Shown piece after piece: positions 25,136 through 32,683 of a DNA stretch of 41,822 nt; position 1 is the first letter of the stretch; every line of letters begins with the position of its first letter. This stretch comes from an uncultured bacterium. Its GTDB lineage: Bacteria > Myxococcota_A > Polyangia > Polyangiales > Houyiibacteriaceae. The notes beneath the pieces are model-generated. The model had not been told where the DNA came from. It searched no databases and was given only the letters and a program-made list of their open reading frames with translations. Location: contig CALJDU010000031.1 in NCBI GenBank assembly GCA_938024995.1, forward strand, positions 1-41,822. Reading direction: 5' to 3'. The translations under genes and the position numbers were made by a program.

Positions 25136-28100
25136 CTACTCTGCGCCGGGTGCGGTGGCGTCGGGTGCGGTGGCGTCTTCGTTCGGGGCGCCCGCATCTT
25201 CCGGTGCCTCGTCTTCGGTCTTGTCCGCTTCGCCGGGCTCGTCCGTGGTCGGCGCGTTTTCATCTCCGCCTTCGACACCTTCTGCAGCGCCGGCGGCCGC
25301 TTCGCGTTCGAGTCGCGCGCGCTCGTCATCTTCGGCGGCGAGCATGCGCGCTTCGACGAAGACGCGCATGTTTCGGAGCGCCTTGTCGAAGTTCATCTCC
25401 GCGTCGTGAGCACGTCCGAGGAAGTAGTAAATCTCGGGGTGACGCCGCGCGTACTCTTCGTCGCCGCGGACGAGGTCTTCGAGCTGGTCGATCGACTCGC
25501 GGTAGCGCGACGGGTAGGACGCCGCGGTCTTGAAGAGAAGGTAGCCGTAGAGCATCCGGAGACCGGGCCCGCTGTGCATGCGGAGCGGGGACGGGATGTT
25601 CTCGGTGGCCGCCAGCGCGGTGCCGTACGAACCGAGGTCCACCGCCGACTGGACCGCGGCGAAGCCTTCCATGAGCTGACGTGCTTCACGCGGCGCGAGC
25701 TGCGGACCAGGGACGGGCGGCTCCGTGCGAAGAGCGGGCTCGCCTTCGGCGCTGATCAAGCGGGTGAGGACCTCCGCCGCGATCACCGTCTCGCGGGTCT
25801 CGCCCTCGCTGCGCGAACGCTCCACGAACGCGGCCGCTTCGGGTTTGCGGCCGTGCGCGATGAGCGACATGGAGAGCTCCGCGTAGGCACGCGAGGCGTC
25901 GGTACCTTCGCCGAAGCCTTCGACCGCGGTCATGATGCGGCCGTAGGGCCAGTCCTGCGCGTAGATGTTCGTGAGGTAACCCTCGTAGCGCTGGAAGCCG
26001 ATGAGATCGCGCGGTGCCGCGAACTCGATGTGGGCGTTGTCGTCGGTGTTGAGCACCGCGGGGATCCGCTCGCAGTCGTTTGTGCACCCGGTGTCTGGAT
26101 CGTTGTTGGAGTCCGGGTACTCGATCCACTCGCCGCCGCGTCGACGTCGCTCGATCCGCGTGTAGCTCAGGACCTCTTCCTTGGTCGAGAGCAAGGTCCG
26201 CGCGAAGGCGTCGTAGGGCGTGTGGATGTACGCCCGCTCGAGCTCACGTGAGATGCCCGGGAGCTCATAACCACGCGCGATCCGCTGGATGTCGAGCGGC
26301 AGCGGCGAGTCCGAACCGAGCAGCACCGTGTCGGAGCTGAGGTCTTCGGCGGAGAAGACGACGACGTGCTCGAACTGGGACGCAAAGGTTCGGTAGATGG
26401 TCTTGATGTTCTCGGGGCTGAGCTCGTAGAGCTGGACCCACTGGCAGTAGATGCCGCCTTCGCGGAGGCGCTGCTTCGTGATGCGGAAGTGGTCCGTCGT
26501 GAACAGGTCGCTGACGCCGGTGATCCACGGGTTGGACGGCTCGCTGATGATCACGTCGTACTGCTTGTCGGTCGACGCCAGGTAGTTGCGCCCGTCGTCG
26601 TTGATGACCGAGAGCCGATCCATCTCGACGAAGGGGAACTCATCCAGCGCGTACGTGAGGTGGTTGACCTCCTCGAAGAAACGCGAGGCGTCGAGGACGG
26701 CCTTCTCCAGCTCGATCACGTCGACGGAGCGAACGGGGAACTTGAGCGTCGTGCCGACCGTCACGCCGGAGCCGAAGCCGACCACCGCGACGTCGAGATC
26801 GGTCGCGCCGCGTGGGTGCATCAACAGCGGGTAGGCGCCGACCATGATCTGCGTGGGCATGTCATCGCCGTTGCTGGCGTCGACCTTGCCGTTGTTCTTG
26901 AGCGCGTAGTGGCGACCCCAGCGCTCGACCGTCACCGTCGTGGAGAGACCGTCGCGGTAATAGACGAGATCCGGTTCGCCCCAATCATCGCTGCAGGCGT
27001 CTTCCGCGAGGGAGACGCGGAACACACCGAGCGTCATCTGTGACGAGTTCCAGCGGAGGGGACCGTCCAGGCGCCAGCCACCGAGGTAGAGCCCAGCGCA
27101 GAGCGCGGGGACGAGCGGCGCCAAGATGTAGATCGCGACCGAGTGCCAAGCGGGTGGTTCGATCTCTTTGTCGTCCTCGTCTTTGACCTCGGCCGAGCTC
27201 GCGACGAGCATCATCAAGGCGAGGCCGAGGTTGAGGAACATCCCGACCAGGAGCGTGCGCTCCATCCCGAGGAACTGCATGAGCACGAAGCCGGGGAGCC
27301 AGGCGCCGATAATGGAGCCGATGGTGTTGCCCGCGTAGACCGTGCCGACATCACGACCGACCGACTCACCGCCGCTCGTGAAGATGCGGAGGGTCATCGG
27401 GAACATCGCGCCCATACCCATGGTCGCGGGCAGGGTGCAAAGCGAGGCGGTCACGAACATAAAGAACTGGACCAGGCCGATGCTCTCGTGGAGCTCCGAG
27501 ACGCTTGAGACGAACGCGGCGAACGCGCACGGGATCTCGTCCTGGAACACGTAGTTCGCGAAGGTCGCGGCGGCGATGAAGAGCTGCACGGCGGCGAGCT
27601 GGAAGACCGGGTAGCGGCGGAGCACGACGACCGCGGCCAAGAAGACCGACAAGGTCACCGTGACCGTGGCGACGATGGTCGACAGATGTCCGGCGTGAAT
27701 GATCGCGTTCACGATGGCAGCGGAAGCGGGAACCGCGGCGAGCACCAGAACGGGAATCGTGAGGTTGGTGTGGTGGGAGCCAAAGCTCTTCCGGCGCGCG
27801 CGGACCGCTGCCCAGACGACCGCGATGGGCAGGCAGAAGACGAGGCTCAGCACGAGCCACATGACGACGCCGCGCTCGACGCCCCAGATCCCGTTTGCGA
27901 GCAGCGTGAGGACGACGGAGAAGATCCCGACGGATTCCAGGACCCGCTTGTTGCCCACGACCGATGAGGCGAACGCGCTGCCGCCGGCGATCCCGATGAG
28001 GAACGTGACCAGGATCAAGCTGAACGAGTAGACCGACGACCCGATGGTCATCGCGAGCGCGCGGCTCCAGACGACCTCGTAGCAAAGCGCGGCGGCACCT

Positions 28101-29167
28101 GACGCGGCGAAGGCGACGAACGCGGCCTTCCGCGCGACCGCGGGGATCGGCATCCCGAGCTCGGGGAGCGCGTCTCCTTCGCTGGCCCAGCTGGCTTCCT
28201 CGTCCTCGTCCGCCGACTTTTTCTTTGGCGTCTTCTTTTTCTTGGACTTCGATGACTTGGACTTCTTCTTCTTCGACTTGGACTTCGTGTCCTCTTCGTC
28301 GGTGTCGCCCTCATCGTCGGGATCCGACGGGGCGTTGACCTCGTCCGCTTCCCCGTCGTCGCCGGCGACTTCCTTTGCCTTCGACTCGTCTTCCTTTCCG
28401 GGCAGGAACGAGAGCTTGTCGCCCTTTTTCCAGTCCGGTCCAAGGAGCACCCCGCGCAGTGCGAAGATGGCGACCGCGAGGACGATGTTCATGCCCACGG
28501 CGACGAAGTTGGTCGCGCTGACACCGACCGTCGGCATCAGGATGAAGCCGGCGAGGATGACGCCCGCGACGGCGCCGAACGTGTTGACGGCGTAGAGCGC
28601 GCCGACCCAGGAGCCGACATCTTGTGCTTCGTTTTGCCGGTTCACGAAGTGACGGGAGAGGAGCGGCAGGCTCGAGCCCATCAAGGTCGTCGGGACGATC
28701 AGGATCGGGACGACGCAGGCAAAGCGGGCGAGCATGAACCCCATCGATCCTGCGCCGAGCTCGTTCCGGAGGGTCGCGTTCATCCCCGCGAGCCAGCCGT
28801 CCGAGGCGAGCAAGACCGGGACGAGGAGGGCCCAGAGGCCAACCAAGAGCTCCACGACGGCGTACGTGATGACCGGATGCTTGATGCGGTCCGCGTACTT
28901 TCCAGCGAAGAAGGCGCCGAGACCCAGACCCGCCATGAAGACGGTGACCACGGTGCTGATGGCGACGCTGCTCGCGCCAAAAACATGCGCGAGCATGCGG
29001 GACCAGATCGACTGGAAAATCAGACTGGACGCGCCAGAAAGAAAGAACGCAGCGAAGGCGAGAAATCGGAGACTCAGGAGGACCGTCCGGTCAGTGCGGC
29101 GATGCCGCGAATATTGGAAAGCGACGAAGGAGCGCAGAGCGGAGCGAACATGGGAGGGAGGCTCCAA
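25136..29167 (-). CDS. Large membrane protein with spermidine synthase-like methyltransferase-fold domain and TPR tail
   Basis: This 1343-residue protein matches the layout of fused MFS/spermidine synthase proteins. Membrane segments at about 32-242 (FFLSGASSLIFQSIWSRML) and 342-690 flank a charged loop (245-340), acidic then Lys-rich (KSKSKKKKSKSSKSKKKK). The SAM-type domain (about 780-1010) has GFGSGVTVG, VIELE, NDDGRNYL and ISEPSNPWITG; the last replaces the Asp-rich active site of true SpeE enzymes, so polyamine synthesis is uncertain. A TPR-like region (about 1150-1290) and an acidic Ala/Pro tail follow. The only ATG/GTG/TTG that keeps the first membrane segment is TTG 29167, which lies in the repeat at 29110-29216 without a ribosome-binding site; the start is uncertain. 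Confidence 0.85.
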   Translation of the reverse strand: MEPPSHVRSALRSFVAFQYSRHRRTDRTVLLSLRFLAFAAFFLSGASSLIFQSIWSRMLAHVFGASSVAISTVVTVFMAGLGLGAFFAGKYADRIKHPVITYAVVELLVGLWALLVPVLLASDGWLAGMNATLRNELGAGSMGFMLARFACVVPILIVPTTLMGSSLPLLSRHFVNRQNEAQDVGSWVGALYAVNTFGAVAGVILAGFILMPTVGVSATNFVAVGMNIVLAVAIFALRGVLLGPDWKKGDKLSFLPGKEDESKAKEVAGDDGEADEVNAPSDPDDEGDTDEEDTKSKSKKKKSKSSKSKKKKTPKKKSADEDEEASWASEGDALPELGMPIPAVARKAAFVAFAASGAAALCYEVVWSRALAMTIGSSVYSFSLILVTFLIGIAGGSAFASSVVGNKRVLESVGIFSVVLTLLANGIWGVERGVVMWLVLSLVFCLPIAVVWAAVRARRKSFGSHHTNLTIPVLVLAAVPASAAIVNAIIHAGHLSTIVATVTVTLSVFLAAVVVLRRYPVFQLAAVQLFIAAATFANYVFQDEIPCAFAAFVSSVSELHESIGLVQFFMFVTASLCTLPATMGMGAMFPMTLRIFTSGGESVGRDVGTVYAGNTIGSIIGAWLPGFVLMQFLGMERTLLVGMFLNLGLALMMLVASSAEVKDEDDKEIEPPAWHSVAIYILAPLVPALCAGLYLGGWRLDGPLRWNSSQMTLGVFRVSLAEDACSDDWGEPDLVYYRDGLSTTVTVERWGRHYALKNNGKVDASNGDDMPTQIMVGAYPLLMHPRGATDLDVAVVGFGSGVTVGTTLKFPVRSVDVIELEKAVLDASRFFEEVNHLTYALDEFPFVEMDRLSVINDDGRNYLASTDKQYDVIISEPSNPWITGVSDLFTTDHFRITKQRLREGGIYCQWVQLYELSPENIKTIYRTFASQFEHVVVFSAEDLSSDTVLLGSDSPLPLDIQRIARGYELPGISRELERAYIHTPYDAFARTLLSTKEEVLSYTRIERRRRGGEWIEYPDSNNDPDTGCTNDCERIPAVLNTDDNAHIEFAAPRDLIGFQRYEGYLTNIYAQDWPYGRIMTAVEGFGEGTDASRAYAELSMSLIAHGRKPEAAAFVERSRSEGETRETVIAAEVLTRLISAEGEPALRTEPPVPGPQLAPREARQLMEGFAAVQSAVDLGSYGTALAATENIPSPLRMHSGPGLRMLYGYLLFKTAASYPSRYRESIDQLEDLVRGDEEYARRHPEIYYFLGRAHDAEMNFDKALRNMRVFVEARMLAAEDDERARLEREAAAGAAEGVEGGDENAPTTDEPGEADKTEDEAPEDAGAPNEDATAPDATAPGAE

Positions 29168-29216
29168 ATCATTTACTTATTTGGAGGGAGGGGCGGACAG
29201 CCCCTCCAAGAATATT
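29110..29216 (-). repeat. 107-bp AATATT-bounded structured repeat, copy 2
   Basis: This is the reverse complement of 12-118 with a few differences. Both ends are perfect AATATT (29110-29115 and 29211-29216). The GC-rich hairpin is fully paired over 8 bases here, and the CTCCAAAT/ATTTGGAG hairpin is intact. It covers the 5' end of the spermidine-synthase-like frame: the TTG at 29167 and about 19 following codons are repeat sequence. Confidence 0.88.
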
Positions 29217-29318
29217 CGCGAAAGCGAACGTGGGAGAGGGGCCGCAAGAGACCCCCCAACGAAAATGGTCTCCGCCTGGCGGGGATGCGTCGGCGGACGG
29301 TCCGGTTACACTTGAATC

Positions 29319-29984
29319 ATGGTGAGATCAACCGGACACCACTTCGCGAGCGCTGGACATGTCCTGTCCGCGTGCAGCGTGATCTGTGTTGCTGGGATCC
29401 TCTTTGTATCAGGCGCGACACACGCCCAAGGGGCAAGGCAAGCGCAGCGCACGAATCGGCTGCTGGAAGTGGGTCAAGGACACGCGGATGCCGGGAACCC
29501 GGGGAGCGCTGTCGGCTTTTTCCGAGAAGCGATCCAAGTCTCACCCAACGATCCGCGCGGCTACGTCGCGCTGGCGGAGGCGTATCTGACGATCGACCAA
29601 GTGAGCAACGCGCTCGAGGTGACGGAGTCTGGGCTTCGGCGCCGTCCGGGCGATCGCGCGCTCGGTTGGGTCCATGCGCGAGTTCTCATCTCGGCGAACG
29701 ACCCTCGCGCAGACACCGCGCTCGCGCGCATCAGCCGACGCTACCCGAGGTTTTTACCTGCCCGCTGGGTCACCGCGCGACGAGCGCAAGCGAAGGGAAA
29801 CTGGTCGATCGCGCTCGCGATGTACCGCGCGCTCGTACGCTTCGAGACGGACGACAAAAAGCGCGCCGAGGCGCGCCAAATGGTCGGGGCGTTGCTGCGC
29901 CTCACCACGCTCGATCCGCTGGTGACGCGCTGTGCTCGAGAGCCGACCGCGCTCGAACGCGCGCTCTGCGACCGGAACCGTTGA
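29319..29984 (+). CDS. Exported TPR protein
   Basis: This 221-residue protein has an N-terminal hydrophobic segment (VICVAGILFVSGATHAQG, about 20-37) that reads as a signal peptide. At least three TPR-like helix pairs follow: RTNRLLEVGQGHADAGNPGS with AVGFFREAIQVSPNDP, VALAEAYLTIDQVSNALEV, and WSIALAMYRALVRF. It probably binds proteins in the periplasm. The ATG lies 102 bases from the repeat at 29110-29216, so the repeat sits in the divergent intergenic region. No family name can be given. It converges on the inner-rod-like gene, with stops 3 bases apart. Confidence 0.75.
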   Translation: MVRSTGHHFASAGHVLSACSVICVAGILFVSGATHAQGARQAQRTNRLLEVGQGHADAGNPGSAVGFFREAIQVSPNDPRGYVALAEAYLTIDQVSNALEVTESGLRRRPGDRALGWVHARVLISANDPRADTALARISRRYPRFLPARWVTARRAQAKGNWSIALAMYRALVRFETDDKKRAEARQMVGALLRLTTLDPLVTRCAREPTALERALCDRNR

Positions 29985-29987
29985 GCC

Positions 29988-30353
29988 CTATTGCTGAGAC
30001 TGAAGCACCTGCTTGATGGCCTGGGTGCTCTTGTCGACGATCTTGCTCGCGAGCTCGAGCTCCTGTGTGTAGCGGTAAACACCAGCCTGGGTCGCGATGA
30101 GCTGCTCGGGTGACAGCTCGCGGCCACGACGCGCAGCGCGAATCGCTCGGTCGATGAATCGATGACCGCGCCCAATGCTCTCCGCTGCATCGGCCACGGC
30201 GGAAAGAATGGGGGAGCGCGTCTCGACGCTCGCCTCGGGGCTCACCTCTGCCATGACCTCACGGAAGCTGCCCGCCGACGGCGAACGCCGCGCGGCAGAC
30301 GTGGTGTGACCCTCAACGGGGCGATGGAGGACGGGACGAATGGGATCAGCCAT
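29988..30353 (-). CDS. Putative type III secretion inner-rod-like (SctI/YscI) protein
   Basis: This 121-residue protein has a Ser/Pro-rich N terminus and a helical C-terminal half. The end (ELSPEQLIATQAGVYRYTQ, then LELASKIVDKSTQAIKQVL, ending QSQQ) follows the pattern I know for inner-rod proteins of type III secretion systems (SctI; YscI/EscI/HrpB), which polymerise below the needle through their C-terminal helices. It has no signal peptide, as expected for such substrates. No other secretion-system gene is near, but the next gene upstream on the same strand is a FliA-type sigma factor. The similarity is from memory and short, so this is a hypothesis; a generic coiled-coil protein is the alternative. 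Confidence 0.45.
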   Translation of the reverse strand: MADPIRPVLHRPVEGHTTSAARRSPSAGSFREVMAEVSPEASVETRSPILSAVADAAESIGRGHRFIDRAIRAARRGRELSPEQLIATQAGVYRYTQELELASKIVDKSTQAIKQVLQSQQ

Positions 30354-30405
30354 GTGGCGTCTTCGCCCTCGCGCGACTTCGGTTGCGACCCGCCAGAGAA
30401 AAAAG

Positions 30406-31071
30406 CTAGCCGCTCATCGCGGTCTCGTAGTGAGCGCGTATCTTCTTCAATGCTTTCGTGTGGATACGGCTCGCCCAGGATTTTGAGATCCCGAACTCTT
30501 TGCCGACCGACTCGAGCGTCTCTCCTTTGAAATAGAACCGCTCGATGAACGCTCGCTCGCGTGGGTTGAGCACCTCGAGCGCAGCGCGAATGTGATGTGC
30601 GGACTCCGCCGAGAGCAGGTTCTCTTCCGCGGTGTCGACCTCGTGGGTCGGCTGCTCCATCGCCGCGAGCGCGTAGCTCTGCGCGATATTGCTCAGCGTG
30701 TCGTCCAACGACAGAACCGTCTGCTTCACGTCGCTTCGGACCTGCGGGTTCTTGGCGCGCTCACGGCCCAAGATCTCCGTGATCTCATCCGCGCTCTGGG
30801 CGGCCCGAAGTCGCGCGTAGAGCCGGCGCGGAAGCGGCGCGTTGCGGCGGACGCCGTCAATGATGGCGCCCCGGATCCGGTAGTAGGCGAAGGTCGAGAA
30901 CTGAACCCCGCGCTCCGCGTCGAAGCGGCTCCTCGCCTCGATCAACCCGCGGAAGCCGTCGGCGATCAGATCGTCTCGTGGGCCCTGAATGTTGAACTGA
31001 CGAACAACCTTGTCGACGATGCTCAGGACGAGCGGTCGATGCTCTTCGATGTACGCGTCGTCAGACCCCAT
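30406..31071 (-). CDS. RNA polymerase sigma factor, FliA/WhiG type
   Basis: This 221-residue sigma-70 family protein has region 2 (RDDLIADGFRGLIEARSRFD, GVQFSTFAYYRIRGAIIDGVR), a short region 3 and region 4 with a helix-turn-helix (LNPRERAFIERFYFKGETLE, GKEFGISKSWASRIHTKALKKIR). The order and spacing match FliA-like factors that serve flagellar or specialised regulons; this host type is usually non-flagellated, so the regulon is open. The frame is open to 31644, but that part is the antisense of the divergent gene at 31174, so I start at ATG 31071 (MGSDDAYIEEHRPLV). No anti-sigma gene is adjacent. The putative inner-rod gene lies 52 bases downstream. Confidence 0.88.
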   Translation of the reverse strand: MGSDDAYIEEHRPLVLSIVDKVVRQFNIQGPRDDLIADGFRGLIEARSRFDAERGVQFSTFAYYRIRGAIIDGVRRNAPLPRRLYARLRAAQSADEITEILGRERAKNPQVRSDVKQTVLSLDDTLSNIAQSYALAAMEQPTHEVDTAEENLLSAESAHHIRAALEVLNPRERAFIERFYFKGETLESVGKEFGISKSWASRIHTKALKKIRAHYETAMSG

Positions 31072-31173
31072 AGCGACCACGTCGATAGCATTAAATGACC
31101 CTCGTTGCCGATGCCCTCCGGTCGACCCGGCGAAGCGAGGTGATGGCGCTCCCGCTTCCTGCGGACGTGGCTC

Positions 31174-31710
31174 GTGAGGCATCGCGTTTACGAACACGGC
31201 GTGATAGCTCCGCAACCCATGGGACCGTCCTTGGCACGCGCGGATCGTCGGGAGCGACAAGCGCTCGAGCAGGAAGCTGCCGACAACGCGATGGTCACGG
31301 CGTACCCACTGCTGTCGCTTCCCGATCGACGCGCGCTCCTGGAGAAGGTGGCGAACCGACTCGACCCCAGCGTCCTGCTGCTCACGTTGAGCGATCTCGA
31401 AACGGATCGAGAGACCCGCGCCGCGACGGTGCGCTGGCTGGTTCCGCGCGCGTTTCGCACCGGCGAGCGGATCGAGGTGGTGATCGGTCGACACCGATTG
31501 CTCGCGTCTCCAGACCACATCGCCGTCGAGGTTCGCTCGCCGCGTCTGTTCGTCTCCGCGGAAGCTGTCCGGGACGACGAGGTCGCGCTCGGTTCGGTAC
31601 TGGACGCGCTCGCGGCCACCCTCGTTCGTTACCGCCGCCAGCACGGCGAGCTCCCAAAGGAGGCGCGCCCATTCGCGTCGCTCTTCTGGGTCACGCCTTC
31701 CGTGGACTGA
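31174..31710 (+). CDS. Hypothetical protein upstream of homoserine kinase
   Basis: This 178-residue soluble protein is of no family I recognise. It is helical at the N terminus (LARADRRERQALEQEAAD, LPDRRALLEKVANRL) and mixed alpha/beta later (TGERIEVVIGRHRLLASPDHIAVEV, with possible strands). There is no signal peptide or membrane segment. GTG 31174 is the first start; ATG 31219 (MGPSLARADRR) is an alternative and looks more natural. Its stop lies one base before the homoserine kinase ATG, so the two are cotranscribed. It is divergent from the sigma factor with a 102-base gap. Confidence 0.65.
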   Translation: MRHRVYEHGVIAPQPMGPSLARADRRERQALEQEAADNAMVTAYPLLSLPDRRALLEKVANRLDPSVLLLTLSDLETDRETRAATVRWLVPRAFRTGERIEVVIGRHRLLASPDHIAVEVRSPRLFVSAEAVRDDEVALGSVLDALAATLVRYRRQHGELPKEARPFASLFWVTPSVD

Positions 31711-31711
31711 G

Positions 31712-32665
31712 ATGGCGGTCTACACGAAGCTCACACGCGACCAGGTCTCCGCGCTCTCCGCGCGCTACGCGCTCGGGCCATGTCAGGAGCTGATCGAGGT
31801 CGCGAAGGGGAGCGTGAACACGAACTACCTCGTGACGTTCGAGAAGGGCGCGCGCTTCTTGCGCGTCTATGAAGACCAAGAAACGACCGGGGTCGCTTAC
31901 GAGTGGGCGCTCCTGTCTCATCTCGTCTCGCACGGACTCGAGACTCCGCTTCCAGACCTGGCGCACGGGCCCGGCGTCGTCCGCTTGGCTGGCAAGCCGA
32001 CCGCGCTCTTTCCGGTGGTCCCGGGTGACGAGAGCTGCCAGCCCAACGTCAGCGAAGCGCGCGCGGCCACGGTCGGTCGGTACCTCGCGCGGGTTCATCT
32101 CGCGGTTGCGGACTTTGGGTGGCGACGCCCCGCGCGCTTTGGTTTCGATCGGGTCCGCGAGCGCTTGGTTCAGATCCGCGCGTCCGGTAAGCGGGAGCTG
32201 CTCGCCGCCGCGGATGCCGCTGAGCGCGGACTCGATGCCGCCGAAGACTTGCCCCCGCTTCCCACTGGCGCGATCCACGGCGACCTCTTCCGGGACAACG
32301 TGCGCTTCGAGGGCGACGTGATCGCTGGGGCGCTGGATTGGGAGAGCGCAGCGGACGGAGCGTTCGCGTACGACCTCGCGATCACCGCGCTCGCGTGGAC
32401 CTTCGGGAGCGCACTGGACCCCGCGCTCCTCCGCGCGATGGTCCGCGGCTATGAAGCGGTTCGGCCGCTCGGCGAGGACGAGACGCGTTCGTTTTCAGCG
32501 CTCGCGCGCGCGGCCGCCGCCCGATTTACGATCACGCGGATCACCGACTTTGAGCTCCGCGCCGCGACAGGTCCGCGCGTCGAAAAAGACTACCGGCGCT
32601 TCCTGATGCGCCTCGAGACCGTGACCGAGCTGGGCGATGCGTTCATTCGGCTCGCGCGTGAATGA
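31712..32665 (+). CDS. thrB: Homoserine kinase, APH-fold type
   Basis: This 317-residue enzyme phosphorylates homoserine with ATP in threonine biosynthesis. It belongs to the aminoglycoside-phosphotransferase-fold homoserine kinases of Pseudomonas and related bacteria, not the GHMP type. It begins MAVYTKLTRDQVSAL and has KGSVNTNYLV for nucleotide binding, the catalytic HGDLFRDN (189-196; Asp191, Asn196) and the metal-binding DWE (Asp209). Related choline/ethanolamine kinases are the main alternative, but the N-terminal pattern favours ThrB. It follows the unknown gene by one base, and GGACTGAG before the ATG may serve as ribosome-binding site. It converges on the S41 protease gene. Confidence 0.85.
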   Translation: MAVYTKLTRDQVSALSARYALGPCQELIEVAKGSVNTNYLVTFEKGARFLRVYEDQETTGVAYEWALLSHLVSHGLETPLPDLAHGPGVVRLAGKPTALFPVVPGDESCQPNVSEARAATVGRYLARVHLAVADFGWRRPARFGFDRVRERLVQIRASGKRELLAAADAAERGLDAAEDLPPLPTGAIHGDLFRDNVRFEGDVIAGALDWESAADGAFAYDLAITALAWTFGSALDPALLRAMVRGYEAVRPLGEDETRSFSALARAAAARFTITRITDFELRAATGPRVEKDYRRFLMRLETVTELGDAFIRLARE

Positions 32666-32683
32666 ACGCATCAGCGAACGAAC

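Noticed and set aside
28622..30016. Plus-strand frame of 464 codons across the second repeat
   Set aside because: It overlaps the spermidine-synthase-like gene, the repeat and the exported TPR gene in other frames, with no domain signal.
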